A stretch of 58,762 nucleotides of DNA. Origin: Flavobacteriales bacterium (GTDB taxonomy: Bacteria > Bacteroidota > Bacteroidia > Flavobacteriales_D > Sanyastnellaceae). A program made the position numbers and the translations under genes. Shown here piece by piece: positions 33,507 through 41,780 of this stretch. Every line of letters starts with the position of its first letter. The stretch's first letter is position 1. The notes under the pieces are model-generated. The model made no database searches. It was given only the letters and a program-made list of their open reading frames with translations, and was not told where the DNA came from. The DNA lies in the NCBI GenBank assembly GCA_022447625.1, contig JAKVAX010000020.1:1-58762 (forward strand), given 5' to 3'.

Positions 33507-36218
33507 GTGATTTACAGGTTATCTTTTTTCATCATCGCATTGATCCTCTCAGGGTTTTCGTCGTTTGCTCAAGCAGATAAAGACGAACAACGACTGCGTG
33601 ATTTGATGCACGATGGACAAATGGAAGTAGCGGCGGAAGCAGCCGACTCTTTGTTAGCACGGATGCCGGCTTGGCCTCCAGAAAGATACTTGCGCAATGT
33701 GGGGGCGATTGGTTCCGTTGCTGTTCGCGTTGGTGATAACGAAAGAGCAGATTCGCTCTTTGCTCAAACATTTTCTCGTCTAGCCACCGATTTCCCAGAA
33801 GCCCAATGGAATGACAAAAGCACCTTTATAGATTCTTATGCCGAGTTCCTTTGGTTCACAGGCAGTCCGGTAGATGCCCGAAACATGATGCGGAATGTCG
33901 CTCCTTATTTAGTCAACGACACGATTGGTTCTGACCAAGCCAAATTCCACAACAACATGGGCATCGTTGAATGGAATCTAGGAAATGCGTCAGAAGCGCT
34001 CTATCATCTGAAAGCCGCACTGGAACTCAATGGTAAAATCCACGGTGAGGATAGTCGTAGATACGGGCGAAACTTGAATAACATCGGAGTACTTTATTTA
34101 GAACAAGGTGATCTTCCGCTATCGCGAGAATTCTTTGAACGTTCCATCACCATTGCAGCTAGCAAATCTGAAAACGACACCCCTGACATGATCTACCCAT
34201 GTAACAACTTGGGAACGATCTGTGCAGAGATGGGCGACGCTGAAAGCTCCGCTAGATGGTTTGACCGTAGTCAGTCCATTCTAGAAACGAGTCGTCAACC
34301 CGAGCTACGCTACATCGAACTTCAACTGCTCCGTGGCCAGGCTTACTTGGATTTGGGGGACACGGCGAAAGCGGCCATAACTTTTCGAGAGGTGCTGGAA
34401 GGTGACATGTCTCAAGTGAATCCAGTTCGTCAGCTCGAGACGCAATGGTCGGCTTATCTCTTTGATCCACCTTCGGTAAATGGGTTCGAGATCTTGAAGA
34501 CAATAGATGGCTCCTTCATTGCATTCGACAGTACTTATGCGAATCACCCAGCACGTCTTCCATTAGCCAATGAAAAGATTAGACTTGCATTGAATGAAGG
34601 CTCTGAATTAGCTGAGCAGCTGATCACACAGACGCTGCATCGCTATGAACTTGATGGGAAGCTTATGCCTGAAGTTGATCTTTCTGAAACACTTCTGTTG
34701 GCATCTCAGCTTGAATCGAAGCTAGAAGATCGGGTTCCGCATTACCAACGCGCAATTGATTTGCTGCTTGATTGCAGAAGTGCACTCATCTTTGAAGAAG
34801 CGAGTTCTACATTCTATGAAGATGTGCGTGACTCCTACCACTACATGATTAATGATGTTTACGTTGAGCTCAATGGCGACATTAGTGAGGAGTATCAGCC
34901 CATGATTTTTGAGTGGATTGAAGAATGTAAATCATTCACGCATCAATGGTTCTTAGCAAGCTATAGTGATGAAGATGAGCAGATTCGCGATGATCTTTCA
35001 AAGATCTTTTATCTCAGATCGCAGATTGAGAATTCGGGTGACGGCACCGGCGAAATGCGCGCTGAATTGATCCAGCGAATTCAAGCATTACCTGAAGACC
35101 GAAGAAGTCAATCGCAATCGCTCTCGAAATTGCAGTCTAGTCTGAATGGCCAACAACGATACATCAGCTTTCTGTTGATTAATGACGTTTTGTGGAAAAT
35201 GGATGTGACCGCAAACGCCTTTGAGCTGCAACGGATTACTGCCATTGATCTTGAGGATCAAGTAATGGCAGCATACACCTCTGTCAGTGATCGTGCCTAT
35301 GCAATCGGTTCAACACAGCTTCGCGAAGCATGGAAAACGCATTATTCAAACCTGGGAAAACTGCTAGACCTAGAGAACTTGAATGATCGAGTCTATATCA
35401 ACGCTGACGGGCCGCTTCATCAGATCAATTTATCGCTTTGTCAGCTTGCCACCGAAGGCAAACTCAGCGAGATCATTCGCGTTCAAAGTGCCGGTCACTT
35501 CGAAGCAATAACAGATCAAGAGTTGAAGGTTGAAGCCATGACCAAGCAATTTTATACTTCAAAATTAAGTTCACTAATTGGCGTAGAGAAAGAGTTGCAA
35601 TTGCTTCAAGATTTAGGGTTAATCAAGCACTCATTTCAAGACAGCTTATGTTCCATGGCCTCACTCAAAAAAGTGGCCTATTCTCATCGGGCTCTTCATT
35701 TGGCGATGCATACCCAGTCAGAGCGTCTATCCCGAGGCTTGGTACTTACCGGAAATGATGGAAACGACACCATCGTAACCCCGCAAGGGTTGTATGAGTT
35801 GGCGTTTACCACACCGCATGTCACATTGAGTGCGTGTGAAACGGCCTTCGGCGAGATTCTTCCTGGTGAGAGTGTACAAGATTTGAGTACGCCTTTCTTA
35901 CGCCGTGGAGCGCAGACGGTGTTGGCTGGTCTTTGGAAGGCTGATGATTTCGCTAGCGCGGAATTTATGGCTTCCTATTATCAACATCTTGCCGAAGGTG
36001 CTACTGCTTCCAATGCCCTGATCGCCGCATCAAATCTTATGCGAAACGGAGAAGATCCCTTGCGAGCTCACCCTTATTTCTGGGCCAATTGGCAGGTGTA
36101 CGGAGGTAACATTCAATTTGCTCAACCGAAGACAGAAATGGAGTATGTACTTTCGATTGCGGTACTTATCGCACTAGTCTTTTTCGGCGCATGGATCATA
36201 CGAAAGCGCTTTGTATAA
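33507..36218 (+). CDS. Membrane-anchored TPR-CHAT caspase-like protease
   Basis: A 903-residue protein from a GTG start that begins a good signal peptide (MIYRLSFFIIALILSGFSSFAQA). Residues about 25-310 hold TPR-like helical repeats (for example FHNNMGIVEWNLGNASEALYHLKAALELN). The CHAT domain fills about 610-870, with the catalytic pair His735 (LHLAMHT) and Cys777 (LSACET), both intact, and the usual ending GAQTVLAGLWKADD. A C-terminal transmembrane helix follows (about 877-898) with the basic tail RKRFV. With a cleaved signal peptide this gives a type I topology: TPR and protease in the periplasm and the tail in the cytosol. The 3' end overlaps the opposite-strand anti-sigma gene by 45 nt. 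Regulation of that sigma system is a reasonable hypothesis. Confidence 0.9.
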   Translation: MIYRLSFFIIALILSGFSSFAQADKDEQRLRDLMHDGQMEVAAEAADSLLARMPAWPPERYLRNVGAIGSVAVRVGDNERADSLFAQTFSRLATDFPEAQWNDKSTFIDSYAEFLWFTGSPVDARNMMRNVAPYLVNDTIGSDQAKFHNNMGIVEWNLGNASEALYHLKAALELNGKIHGEDSRRYGRNLNNIGVLYLEQGDLPLSREFFERSITIAASKSENDTPDMIYPCNNLGTICAEMGDAESSARWFDRSQSILETSRQPELRYIELQLLRGQAYLDLGDTAKAAITFREVLEGDMSQVNPVRQLETQWSAYLFDPPSVNGFEILKTIDGSFIAFDSTYANHPARLPLANEKIRLALNEGSELAEQLITQTLHRYELDGKLMPEVDLSETLLLASQLESKLEDRVPHYQRAIDLLLDCRSALIFEEASSTFYEDVRDSYHYMINDVYVELNGDISEEYQPMIFEWIEECKSFTHQWFLASYSDEDEQIRDDLSKIFYLRSQIENSGDGTGEMRAELIQRIQALPEDRRSQSQSLSKLQSSLNGQQRYISFLLINDVLWKMDVTANAFELQRITAIDLEDQVMAAYTSVSDRAYAIGSTQLREAWKTHYSNLGKLLDLENLNDRVYINADGPLHQINLSLCQLATEGKLSEIIRVQSAGHFEAITDQELKVEAMTKQFYTSKLSSLIGVEKELQLLQDLGLIKHSFQDSLCSMASLKKVAYSHRALHLAMHTQSERLSRGLVLTGNDGNDTIVTPQGLYELAFTTPHVTLSACETAFGEILPGESVQDLSTPFLRRGAQTVLAGLWKADDFASAEFMASYYQHLAEGATASNALIAASNLMRNGEDPLRAHPYFWANWQVYGGNIQFAQPKTEMEYVLSIAVLIALVFFGAWIIRKRFV
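35948..35964 (-). repeat. 17-bp interspersed repeat, copy 3 (reverse orientation)
   Basis: TTTCGCTAGCGCGGAAT, the reverse complement of the copies at 10114, 30406 and 37535, inside the CHAT domain region, read as FASAEF just after the LWKADD motif. Confidence 0.8.
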
Positions 36219-36899
36219 CGCCCTTGCCTCGTCGGCCTTGTACCCTTGTGTTCTAGCCAAAAAAGCTAAGTAGTTTTGTGCATAAACACAAGAATCAATT
36301 TCAATCGCGCAGATTGCCCCATACCAGTACGACGCTCGCTTGTAGGCGTGATCTTCGTAGGCCAAATCACCAAACTCATCAAAGGCCTCGGAGTATTGAT
36401 TATTGTACATCGCGCTCAGGGCAGAATAGAATCGATCTTCAGGATTCTCCGATGTTGAGCTTTGGAAGAGCGTTCTTGCCAGCTCGTAGTTTCCTTGTGC
36501 GTATGCTTCATGCGCCTTTGCATCTTCTTCACCACGCACAACAGCCGCCGGATACCTCTCAGTTACCGCTTCAGCCATCATATCATCGAAGTTCGGTTGA
36601 AGTGCAAAGAATAGAAAACCTGCTACTAAGAGCACCGCGATTGCCGCCGCAGCCCATATCCATGAAAGTGAAGACTTCTTCATTTCTTCAGAAACCTCGG
36701 TTGAGGGCTGGATCATTTCTATCAACTCATGTGGCTCCATGCCTGAAGCAACCATTTCTTTGATGGTATGTAGATGAGCTTGTGCCTCTTCATCTGTAGT
36801 CAAAATCTCGTTCACTCTCTTCGTTCCTTCCACAGTAGTCAGTCCTAAGGTGTAGTCGATTAAGAGCTCAATGGTGTATCTGTTCTTATCTCCAGTCAT
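36174..36899 (-). CDS. Single-pass anti-sigma-like protein with periplasmic TPR domain
   Basis: A 241-residue protein. Residues 1-78 are soluble and helical and probably face the cytoplasm to bind sigma; one transmembrane helix spans about 79-100 (WIWAAAAIAVLLVAGFLFFAL); the periplasmic C-terminus (about 120-235) has TPR-like helices (EAYAQGNYELARTLFQSS, AMYNNQYSEAFDEF). The start overlaps the ECF sigma gene by 14 nt, the classic sigma/anti-sigma order, though no zinc-finger anti-sigma motif (HxxxCxxC) is present. Its 3' end overlaps the CHAT protease gene tail-to-tail by 45 nt. The periplasmic TPR part is a plausible partner or substrate of the TPR-CHAT protease. Confidence 0.8.
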   Translation of the reverse strand: MTGDKNRYTIELLIDYTLGLTTVEGTKRVNEILTTDEEAQAHLHTIKEMVASGMEPHELIEMIQPSTEVSEEMKKSSLSWIWAAAAIAVLLVAGFLFFALQPNFDDMMAEAVTERYPAAVVRGEEDAKAHEAYAQGNYELARTLFQSSTSENPEDRFYSALSAMYNNQYSEAFDEFGDLAYEDHAYKRASYWYGAICAIEIDSCVYAQNYLAFLARTQGYKADEARALYKALSYDPCAEKD

Positions 36900-37413
36900 G
36901 TAACTTCTTCATCAAGGTTTTACGGATCAGTGACTTTCTGTTTGCCACGGTTTTCGGAATCATTGTACAGGCTTTAGCAATCTCAACATTGTCGAAGCCT
37001 TGCATGTGCAGGTTCCAAATCTTTTGATCCAGTGCATTCAAGCTCGCGTTGATCGTTTCCTCCAACTGGCTTAGCCTTACTTTTTCATCGGCAATGGCTG
37101 CACGTTCTGATTTCTCAGGCATCTCTTTTGCTACGATTTCTCGTCTTCGTTTATCCAGACGAATCTTCGTTAATGCAGCATTCTTGCATGCAGTGATGGC
37201 CCATGTTCTCACATTCTTCACCCCATCAGCTGGAGTAAGCGCTACCACCTTTATCATGGTTTCTGAGGCAGTATCTTGAGCATCTTCTTTCTGCTTAAGA
37301 ATGCTGTAAGCTGAAATGATCAAAGGCGGATATAATACTCGGAACAATTCATTATCTGCCGAAGAATCGCCTTCCATCTTCCGTTGCCATATGTGCTCGA
37401 TCGGAGTTGCCAT
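36886..37413 (-). CDS. ECF-type RNA polymerase sigma-70 factor
   Basis: A 175-residue sigma factor (MATPIEHIWQRKMEG). Region 2 covers NELFRVLYPPLIISAYSILKQKEDAQDTASETMIKV and NVRTWAITACKNAALTKIRLDKRRR; region 4 covers LNALDQKIWNLHMQGFDNVEIAKAC followed by TVANRKSLIRKTLMKKL. The charged segment between them is typical of the ECF group. It overlaps the anti-sigma-like gene by 14 nt, indicating co-expression. No -7 box was seen close to its start. Confidence 0.88.
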   Translation of the reverse strand: MATPIEHIWQRKMEGDSSADNELFRVLYPPLIISAYSILKQKEDAQDTASETMIKVVALTPADGVKNVRTWAITACKNAALTKIRLDKRRREIVAKEMPEKSERAAIADEKVRLSQLEETINASLNALDQKIWNLHMQGFDNVEIAKACTMIPKTVANRKSLIRKTLMKKLHDWR

Positions 37414-37534
37414 GCCACCTTCCCGACCGCTTTCATGAGTCTAGACGACCGGAACTGATTTGATTCCCGAATCTACTCAAATTCATTTGTTAAAATAAGG
37501 AACACCGACCTGTAAATAAGTACATCATTGCCTC

Positions 37535-37551
37535 ATTCCGCGCTAGCGAAA
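37535..37551 (+). repeat. 17-bp interspersed repeat, intergenic copy 4
   Basis: ATTCCGCGCTAGCGAAA followed by TAA, in the gap between the ECF sigma gene and a divergent lipoprotein gene. The intergenic location shows that the sequence is not kept for its coding content alone. Confidence 0.8.
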
Positions 37552-37611
37552 TAAACAGCAAATTGCACTTTGGCATGTGCCTTGTGTATAGAGAACAAGT
37601 CACAAAACCCA

Positions 37612-38295
37612 ATGACCATGAATTGGAAAACACTCACACTACTCGCTTTTCTTGGCATGAGCTTAGCTAGCTGCATGCGCGAGGACTCAGAAAATGTAAA
37701 TCAAGATCGCATCTGGGCTCGCTACGAACTGTTTTACGATGCAGATGAAGACATTACCTACGCCCGAGCAACTTTCCGCTTCGGACATTCCGCAGGAACT
37801 AAACTCGAATTGACCGAGCCATCTGAAGTACGCTTCAACGGCGATCCGATTCCCTTCCGTGAAGGATTGGCTTATTATGAAGAAGATTACGCTGGGTTTG
37901 TTAGCTCAGGAACCTTCGAGTTTGAAGATTTGAATGGCAACACCTACGTGAATGATGCGGAGATTCGTTCTATTGAATTCCCAAGTACATTCGGACCAAT
38001 TGATCAGAATGCTTCCTTCGAAATTGAATGGGAAGGAGACGCCCTAGGCACTGATGAAATTGTCAGCGTTTGGCTGAATGGAATCAATGAAGGCAACGCA
38101 CAGTTCTTCACAGAAAACAGCGACGGTGCAACGAACATTCTGCTTGGAATGAATCAGTTGCAGCAACTACCTGCTGGAACGACTACTGCCATCATTGAAC
38201 GCAGCTACACTCCTGACATTCAACAAGGAACTGACGTTGGAGGAGTCATACACGGACGCTACCGTGGATCTACTCGTTCAGTAGAAGTGGAATAA
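37612..38295 (+). CDS. Lipoprotein of unknown function
   Basis: A 227-residue lipoprotein (MTMNWKTLTLLAFLGMSLASC), with lipobox SLASC near residue 21. The ATG at 37612 (or 37618) is preferred over an upstream in-frame start at 37570 that would disrupt the signal peptide. The mature part is beta-rich and acidic with no further cysteines. No family recognised. It is divergent from the sigma/anti-sigma pair, so it could be a target of that sigma factor, but nothing in the sequence proves it. Confidence 0.75.
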   Translation: MTMNWKTLTLLAFLGMSLASCMREDSENVNQDRIWARYELFYDADEDITYARATFRFGHSAGTKLELTEPSEVRFNGDPIPFREGLAYYEEDYAGFVSSGTFEFEDLNGNTYVNDAEIRSIEFPSTFGPIDQNASFEIEWEGDALGTDEIVSVWLNGINEGNAQFFTENSDGATNILLGMNQLQQLPAGTTTAIIERSYTPDIQQGTDVGGVIHGRYRGSTRSVEVE

Positions 38296-38386
38296 ACAGC
38301 CTGTTAACAGATTGAAGTGAAGAAGTAAGAAAATCTCCGTTATTTCTTACCGAAAGTTTGGCGACCTTCAACCTAACATTACAATT

Positions 38387-38581
38387 ATGGCAAATATCAC
38401 TCAACTCACAGCTGAGCGCCAAAAGCTTATGCAAGACTTCTTGAAGGTTAAGCACGAGTTGGCGAAGATCAAAGAAGAGAACAAAGCACTGAAGGCTGAA
38501 AATGATTCACTTCATGTTCAATTAGAAGAACGCGAAATCGAGTATTCGAACCTATTCCACGCAATTCAAGAAATGGACTGA
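38387..38581 (+). CDS. Small coiled-coil protein
   Basis: A 64-residue cytoplasmic protein that is almost entirely a heptad-patterned helix (LAKIKEENKALKAENDSLHVQLEEREIEY). It starts ATG GCA AAT ATC and is followed by about 100 bp without a gene and then a strong terminator, so it is probably its own transcript. Such short coiled coils can act as cell-division or structural adaptors, but no named family is assigned. Confidence 0.65.
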   Translation: MANITQLTAERQKLMQDFLKVKHELAKIKEENKALKAENDSLHVQLEEREIEYSNLFHAIQEMD

Positions 38582-38686
38582 AACCTTTTTGCTTGTTACA
38601 AGTAATAAAGTTCAACATCCTTTCACATGTGTGGGAGATTTAGGGAACGAGATGGAGCGTGAAGAGATTGTATATAGTTAAAGGTT

Positions 38687-38717
38687 AAAGCCCCGCATAT
38701 GCGGGGCTTTTCTTTTG
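38687..38717. terminator. Bidirectional terminator
   Basis: A perfect 24-nt palindrome, AAAGCCCCGCAT/ATGCGGGGCTTT, followed by TTCTTTT, between the coiled-coil gene and fabD. The DNA at 38582-38686 contains no recognised gene; it is the 3' untranslated part of the coiled-coil transcript. Confidence 0.9.
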
Positions 38718-38736
38718 GCTTATGTTGGGAAAGTTA

Positions 38737-39630
38737 TCAGCTCGTTTCAAGCGCAACGCCACTCACTGGGAACTTGCGATCGATCTTCTTGAAGAGCCCT
38801 TGTAGCACCTTACCTGGTCCTACCTCAACGGCTTCACCTGCACCATCAGCGATCATCTGCTGCATTGTTTGCGTCCAACGAACTGGAGCAGTCAACTGCT
38901 TTACTAAGTTCGCTTGAATCTCTTCTGGTGAAGTCACTGCTGAAGCGGTTACATTCTGGTAAATCGGACAAACAGGAGAGGTAAAAGCTGTTGCTGAAAT
39001 CGCACCTTCAAGTTCTTCACGCGCTGGTTCCATCAGCGGTGAGTGGAATGCTCCCCCTACAGGAAGAAGCAACGCACGACGTGCCCCTTTCTCGGTGAAA
39101 ACTTCACAAGCTTTCTGAACGGCTTCGTTTGATCCAGAGATCACTAGCTGTCCTGGACAGTTGTAGTTTGCAGCGACAACAACACCATCAATTTCAGCAC
39201 AAGTAGATTCAACCACATCGTCTTCTAGGCCAAGGATTGCGGCCATGGTAGATGGATTGATTTCACACGCTCGTTGCATGGCTTGGGCACGAGCTGAAAC
39301 GAGTTTAAGTCCGTCTTCGAACTTCATCGCTCCTGCAGAAACAAGCGCAGAGAACTCACCAAGGCTGTGTCCGGCAACCATGTCAGGTTGGAATGCATCT
39401 CCCATTGACTCAGCGAGTATTACCGAGTGAAGGAAGATTGCTGGTTGGGTCACCTTCGTTTGTTTCAGCTCCTCTTCAGTTCCATCGAACATAATATCTG
39501 TGATACGGAAACCGAGAATATCATTGGCTTGCTCGAAACGGGCTTTTGCCGCTCCTAGCGTATCGTAAAGATCTTTGGCCATTCCAGGAAATTGAGTACC
39601 CTGTCCTGGGAATACAAATGCCTTTTTCAT
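38737..39630 (-). CDS. fabD: Malonyl-CoA:ACP transacylase
   Basis: A 297-residue enzyme with the family signature FVFPGQGTQFPGM at the start, the nucleophile motif GHSLGE (catalytic Ser in VAGHSLGEFSALV, about residue 90) and the catalytic His in GGAFHSPLM. It transfers malonyl from CoA to acyl carrier protein, the entry step for malonyl units in type II fatty-acid synthesis in the cytosol. It stands alone here, not beside other fab genes. A -7 type box lies 16 nt upstream. Confidence 0.95.
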   Translation of the reverse strand: MKKAFVFPGQGTQFPGMAKDLYDTLGAAKARFEQANDILGFRITDIMFDGTEEELKQTKVTQPAIFLHSVILAESMGDAFQPDMVAGHSLGEFSALVSAGAMKFEDGLKLVSARAQAMQRACEINPSTMAAILGLEDDVVESTCAEIDGVVVAANYNCPGQLVISGSNEAVQKACEVFTEKGARRALLLPVGGAFHSPLMEPAREELEGAISATAFTSPVCPIYQNVTASAVTSPEEIQANLVKQLTAPVRWTQTMQQMIADGAGEAVEVGPGKVLQGLFKKIDRKFPVSGVALETS

Positions 39631-39646
39631 AATCTGAAGATTTCGG

Positions 39647-39654
39647 CAAATATA
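39647..39654 (-). promoter_or_regulatory. -7 promoter box of fabD (TATATTTG)
   Basis: On the minus strand TATATTTG matches the TAnnTTTG consensus, 16 nt before the fabD ATG. This gives a very short 5' leader of about 10-12 nt. Confidence 0.55.
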
Positions 39655-39664
39655 GGCGAAGAGC

Positions 39665-40663
39665 TTAGTCGTTCAGAAAATGGTCAACAGCCTTCTTTCC
39701 ACTTTCGATTAACGACCTTCTTTCTTCCATTGATAATTCTCGAATGCGCGGACCAATCCCTTCGGTCGAAACACTGATAGTTCGACTCCAATCATCTTCT
39801 GACATGCTATTTCGACTTAATGTCTCTAGGGTCAAGACATACAAGGCTTCAGTGTAGCTCTGTAATGAATTGATATCGATATCTACCAACCCTTCACGTT
39901 GTTGATCAGCGTCAATTTGTTCAGGGGTATCCATGCGAACGCCGATAGTTCTTCCTGAGTGTTGCCCATCCGCTCTATCGAACATATGAATCGGATAGTT
40001 CGCGAGGAGTCCACCATCGATTAAGAGATGCTGCACAGAATTGCTGGATGGGTCTTCTACTACTTTTCCTTCTGCAGTAATAGGTACTGCTTCGAAATAG
40101 AATGGAATAGAAATCGCGATGCGCATCGCATCCGAGAGGCGCATTTCCGGATAGGTCTCTACTGATAAGTACACCAGTTCTTGACGGTTCACAGAGGTGG
40201 CTGTTACATAGAGATCGAGGAACCCCGCTATTCTAGCTTCTTCGAAAGTGGTTTCTGTACTTCCCGTTTTCGAAGCAATGACAGAGGCAATCCACTCATG
40301 AAACTGATCACCAGGGTACCAACCGTAGTGCTTATTCATGCGATACACCCCTGAAGCTAAAAAAGGAACCTGAGCATCGTTGAAACTCTCCCAGGGAGTA
40401 GATTCTACAATGCGAATAATCTCTTCAGGCTCATAGCGAAGGGAAATCAATAAAGCCGTGACCGCTCCAGCTGAAGTACCGCCAACACGCTGCAATGAAT
40501 CCAATTGACCTTGTTCTTTCAAGGCGTCTATCACCCCTCCATAGGCGAGTCCGCGAATTCCGGCACCCTCAAAAACCAGGTTCTCCGGATGTTGGGCATA
40601 GCCATTCCGCGCCAGCGAAATAATGAGAAAGACGAAGAGTGAAAGGTGAAGAAGGATGCGCAT
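39665..40663 (-). CDS. Secreted patatin-like phospholipase
   Basis: A 332-residue protein starting MRILLHLSLFVFLIISLARNGYAQ (signal peptide); the ATG at 40663 is preferred over an earlier frame start overlapping the neighbour. Patatin features: oxyanion-type loop FEGAGIRGLAYGG, nucleophile elbow GGTSAGAV (Ser about residue 69) and catalytic Asp in DGGLLANYP. It probably hydrolyses phospholipids or other acyl esters in the periplasm or outside the cell. The signal-peptide region contains a variant copy of the 17-bp repeat. It follows a T9SS-type secreted protein gene with a 28-nt gap. Confidence 0.88.
   Translation of the reverse strand: MRILLHLSLFVFLIISLARNGYAQHPENLVFEGAGIRGLAYGGVIDALKEQGQLDSLQRVGGTSAGAVTALLISLRYEPEEIIRIVESTPWESFNDAQVPFLASGVYRMNKHYGWYPGDQFHEWIASVIASKTGSTETTFEEARIAGFLDLYVTATSVNRQELVYLSVETYPEMRLSDAMRIAISIPFYFEAVPITAEGKVVEDPSSNSVQHLLIDGGLLANYPIHMFDRADGQHSGRTIGVRMDTPEQIDADQQREGLVDIDINSLQSYTEALYVLTLETLSRNSMSEDDWSRTISVSTEGIGPRIRELSMEERRSLIESGKKAVDHFLND
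40604..40620 (+). repeat. 17-bp interspersed repeat, variant copy 5 (GCCA loop)
   Basis: ATTCCGCGCCAGCGAAA followed by TAAT, one base different from the GCTA-loop copies. It lies in the signal-peptide coding region of the patatin gene and is read as SLARN. Confidence 0.75.
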
Positions 40664-40691
40664 AAGGTAGTTTTCAAAAAGGTAGTAACCT

Positions 40692-41696
40692 CTAGAAAAC
40701 GAACTTCTGGCGGAATATATTTCCGTCAGCATCCATCACATGAAGAATACCGCGGTGTATGTTGAGATCCATTTCAAACACCTCACCTTCATCCATCGTT
40801 CGTGTTTGTTGCTGGATCAATTGACCGCTGAACGAATAGACCGAAAACTGACAGGCTTGGATTGACTTCCCTTGGTAACGAATTTGAGCACGTTCATAAC
40901 CAAAAGACACATCGAAGATTTCGTAGTACGGCAAAGTCACTTCAATCACCGGCGAATAGGTGAACATACCGTTGAAGTCTTGCTGGCGAAGTCGAACGTA
41001 GTAACTACCCCCGGCATGGAGATCAAGCATCTGATGGTAGGTGTGTGAAACACTGGAATTTCCATTGCCTGGTACAAACTGAACCGGTTCAAAATCGGTA
41101 AATGTGCGTCCTATCTCTATGAAAAAGCCTTGATTATCTTGTTCTGAAGCCGTTTCCCAACTCAGCAAAAGATCGGTTCCATCTAAAAAGGCGTCGAAAC
41201 TGGTGTAGGTAACCGGAAGAAGAATACAGAATGGACAGGTTCCATCAACGTAATTTACGTCGTAGGTAATGATTTCATCAGCACGATTCGCCGAACCTTC
41301 TACAACAATATATCCGCCCGTCTGCGTATGTAAATCGTATAAGGTAGAATTGCTTGCACCTGTCATCCAAGGCGAAGAGCCTGAGCTGTTTCTTACCCTC
41401 AATTGATCTCCACTATCTGCGCCGCTGGCTGTACAACCTGGACGGTTAGACATACGTGCTTCCACTTGGATTTCGCAGGAAACATCTTGTGTATCAATCC
41501 AAACAGACATAGACTGTTGTCCTCCATTACAATTACCTGAAGTTCCGCCACCGCAATTTGGTCCGCCGTAAGCCAAGAGATTACAACCACCAAGACATCC
41601 ACAACCTGCCCCTGAAACACTAAGGGTTCCAGAAAGGCATTGAGCCTGAGCGAATAGAGGTAACATGAACAAAACGCTAAAAAGAGAGCGAAGCAT
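40692..41696 (-). CDS. Secreted Cys/Gly-rich protein with T9SS-like C-terminus
   Basis: A 334-residue protein starting MLRSLFSVLFMLPLFAQAQ (signal peptide). The ATG at 41696 is preferred to an upstream in-frame start at 41771. The N-terminal part is glycine- and cysteine-rich (GCGCLGGCNLL, GGPNCGGGTSGNCNGG). The middle reads LPVTYTSFDAFLDGTDLLLSWETASEQDNQGFFIEIG, a segment very common just before T9SS sorting domains. The C-terminus (about 260-334) resembles a degenerate type A sorting domain. The function is unknown; it is probably a surface or secreted protein. It is 28 nt upstream of the patatin gene and may be co-transcribed with it. Confidence 0.75.
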   Translation of the reverse strand: MLRSLFSVLFMLPLFAQAQCLSGTLSVSGAGCGCLGGCNLLAYGGPNCGGGTSGNCNGGQQSMSVWIDTQDVSCEIQVEARMSNRPGCTASGADSGDQLRVRNSSGSSPWMTGASNSTLYDLHTQTGGYIVVEGSANRADEIITYDVNYVDGTCPFCILLPVTYTSFDAFLDGTDLLLSWETASEQDNQGFFIEIGRTFTDFEPVQFVPGNGNSSVSHTYHQMLDLHAGGSYYVRLRQQDFNGMFTYSPVIEVTLPYYEIFDVSFGYERAQIRYQGKSIQACQFSVYSFSGQLIQQQTRTMDEGEVFEMDLNIHRGILHVMDADGNIFRQKFVF

Positions 41697-41780
41697 GTTT
41701 TTCGTTTTTGCGCCGCAAAGGTCTGATATCCTATCCATTTCCAGCGATAATCTTCCATTAATTTTATCCAATATCAGCCC

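Noticed and set aside
33507-37413. A type III-E CRISPR (Craspase) locus around the TPR-CHAT gene
   Set aside because: No repeat array, gRAMP effector or Cas1/Cas2 gene is present in the window, and the CHAT protein is predicted to be exported.
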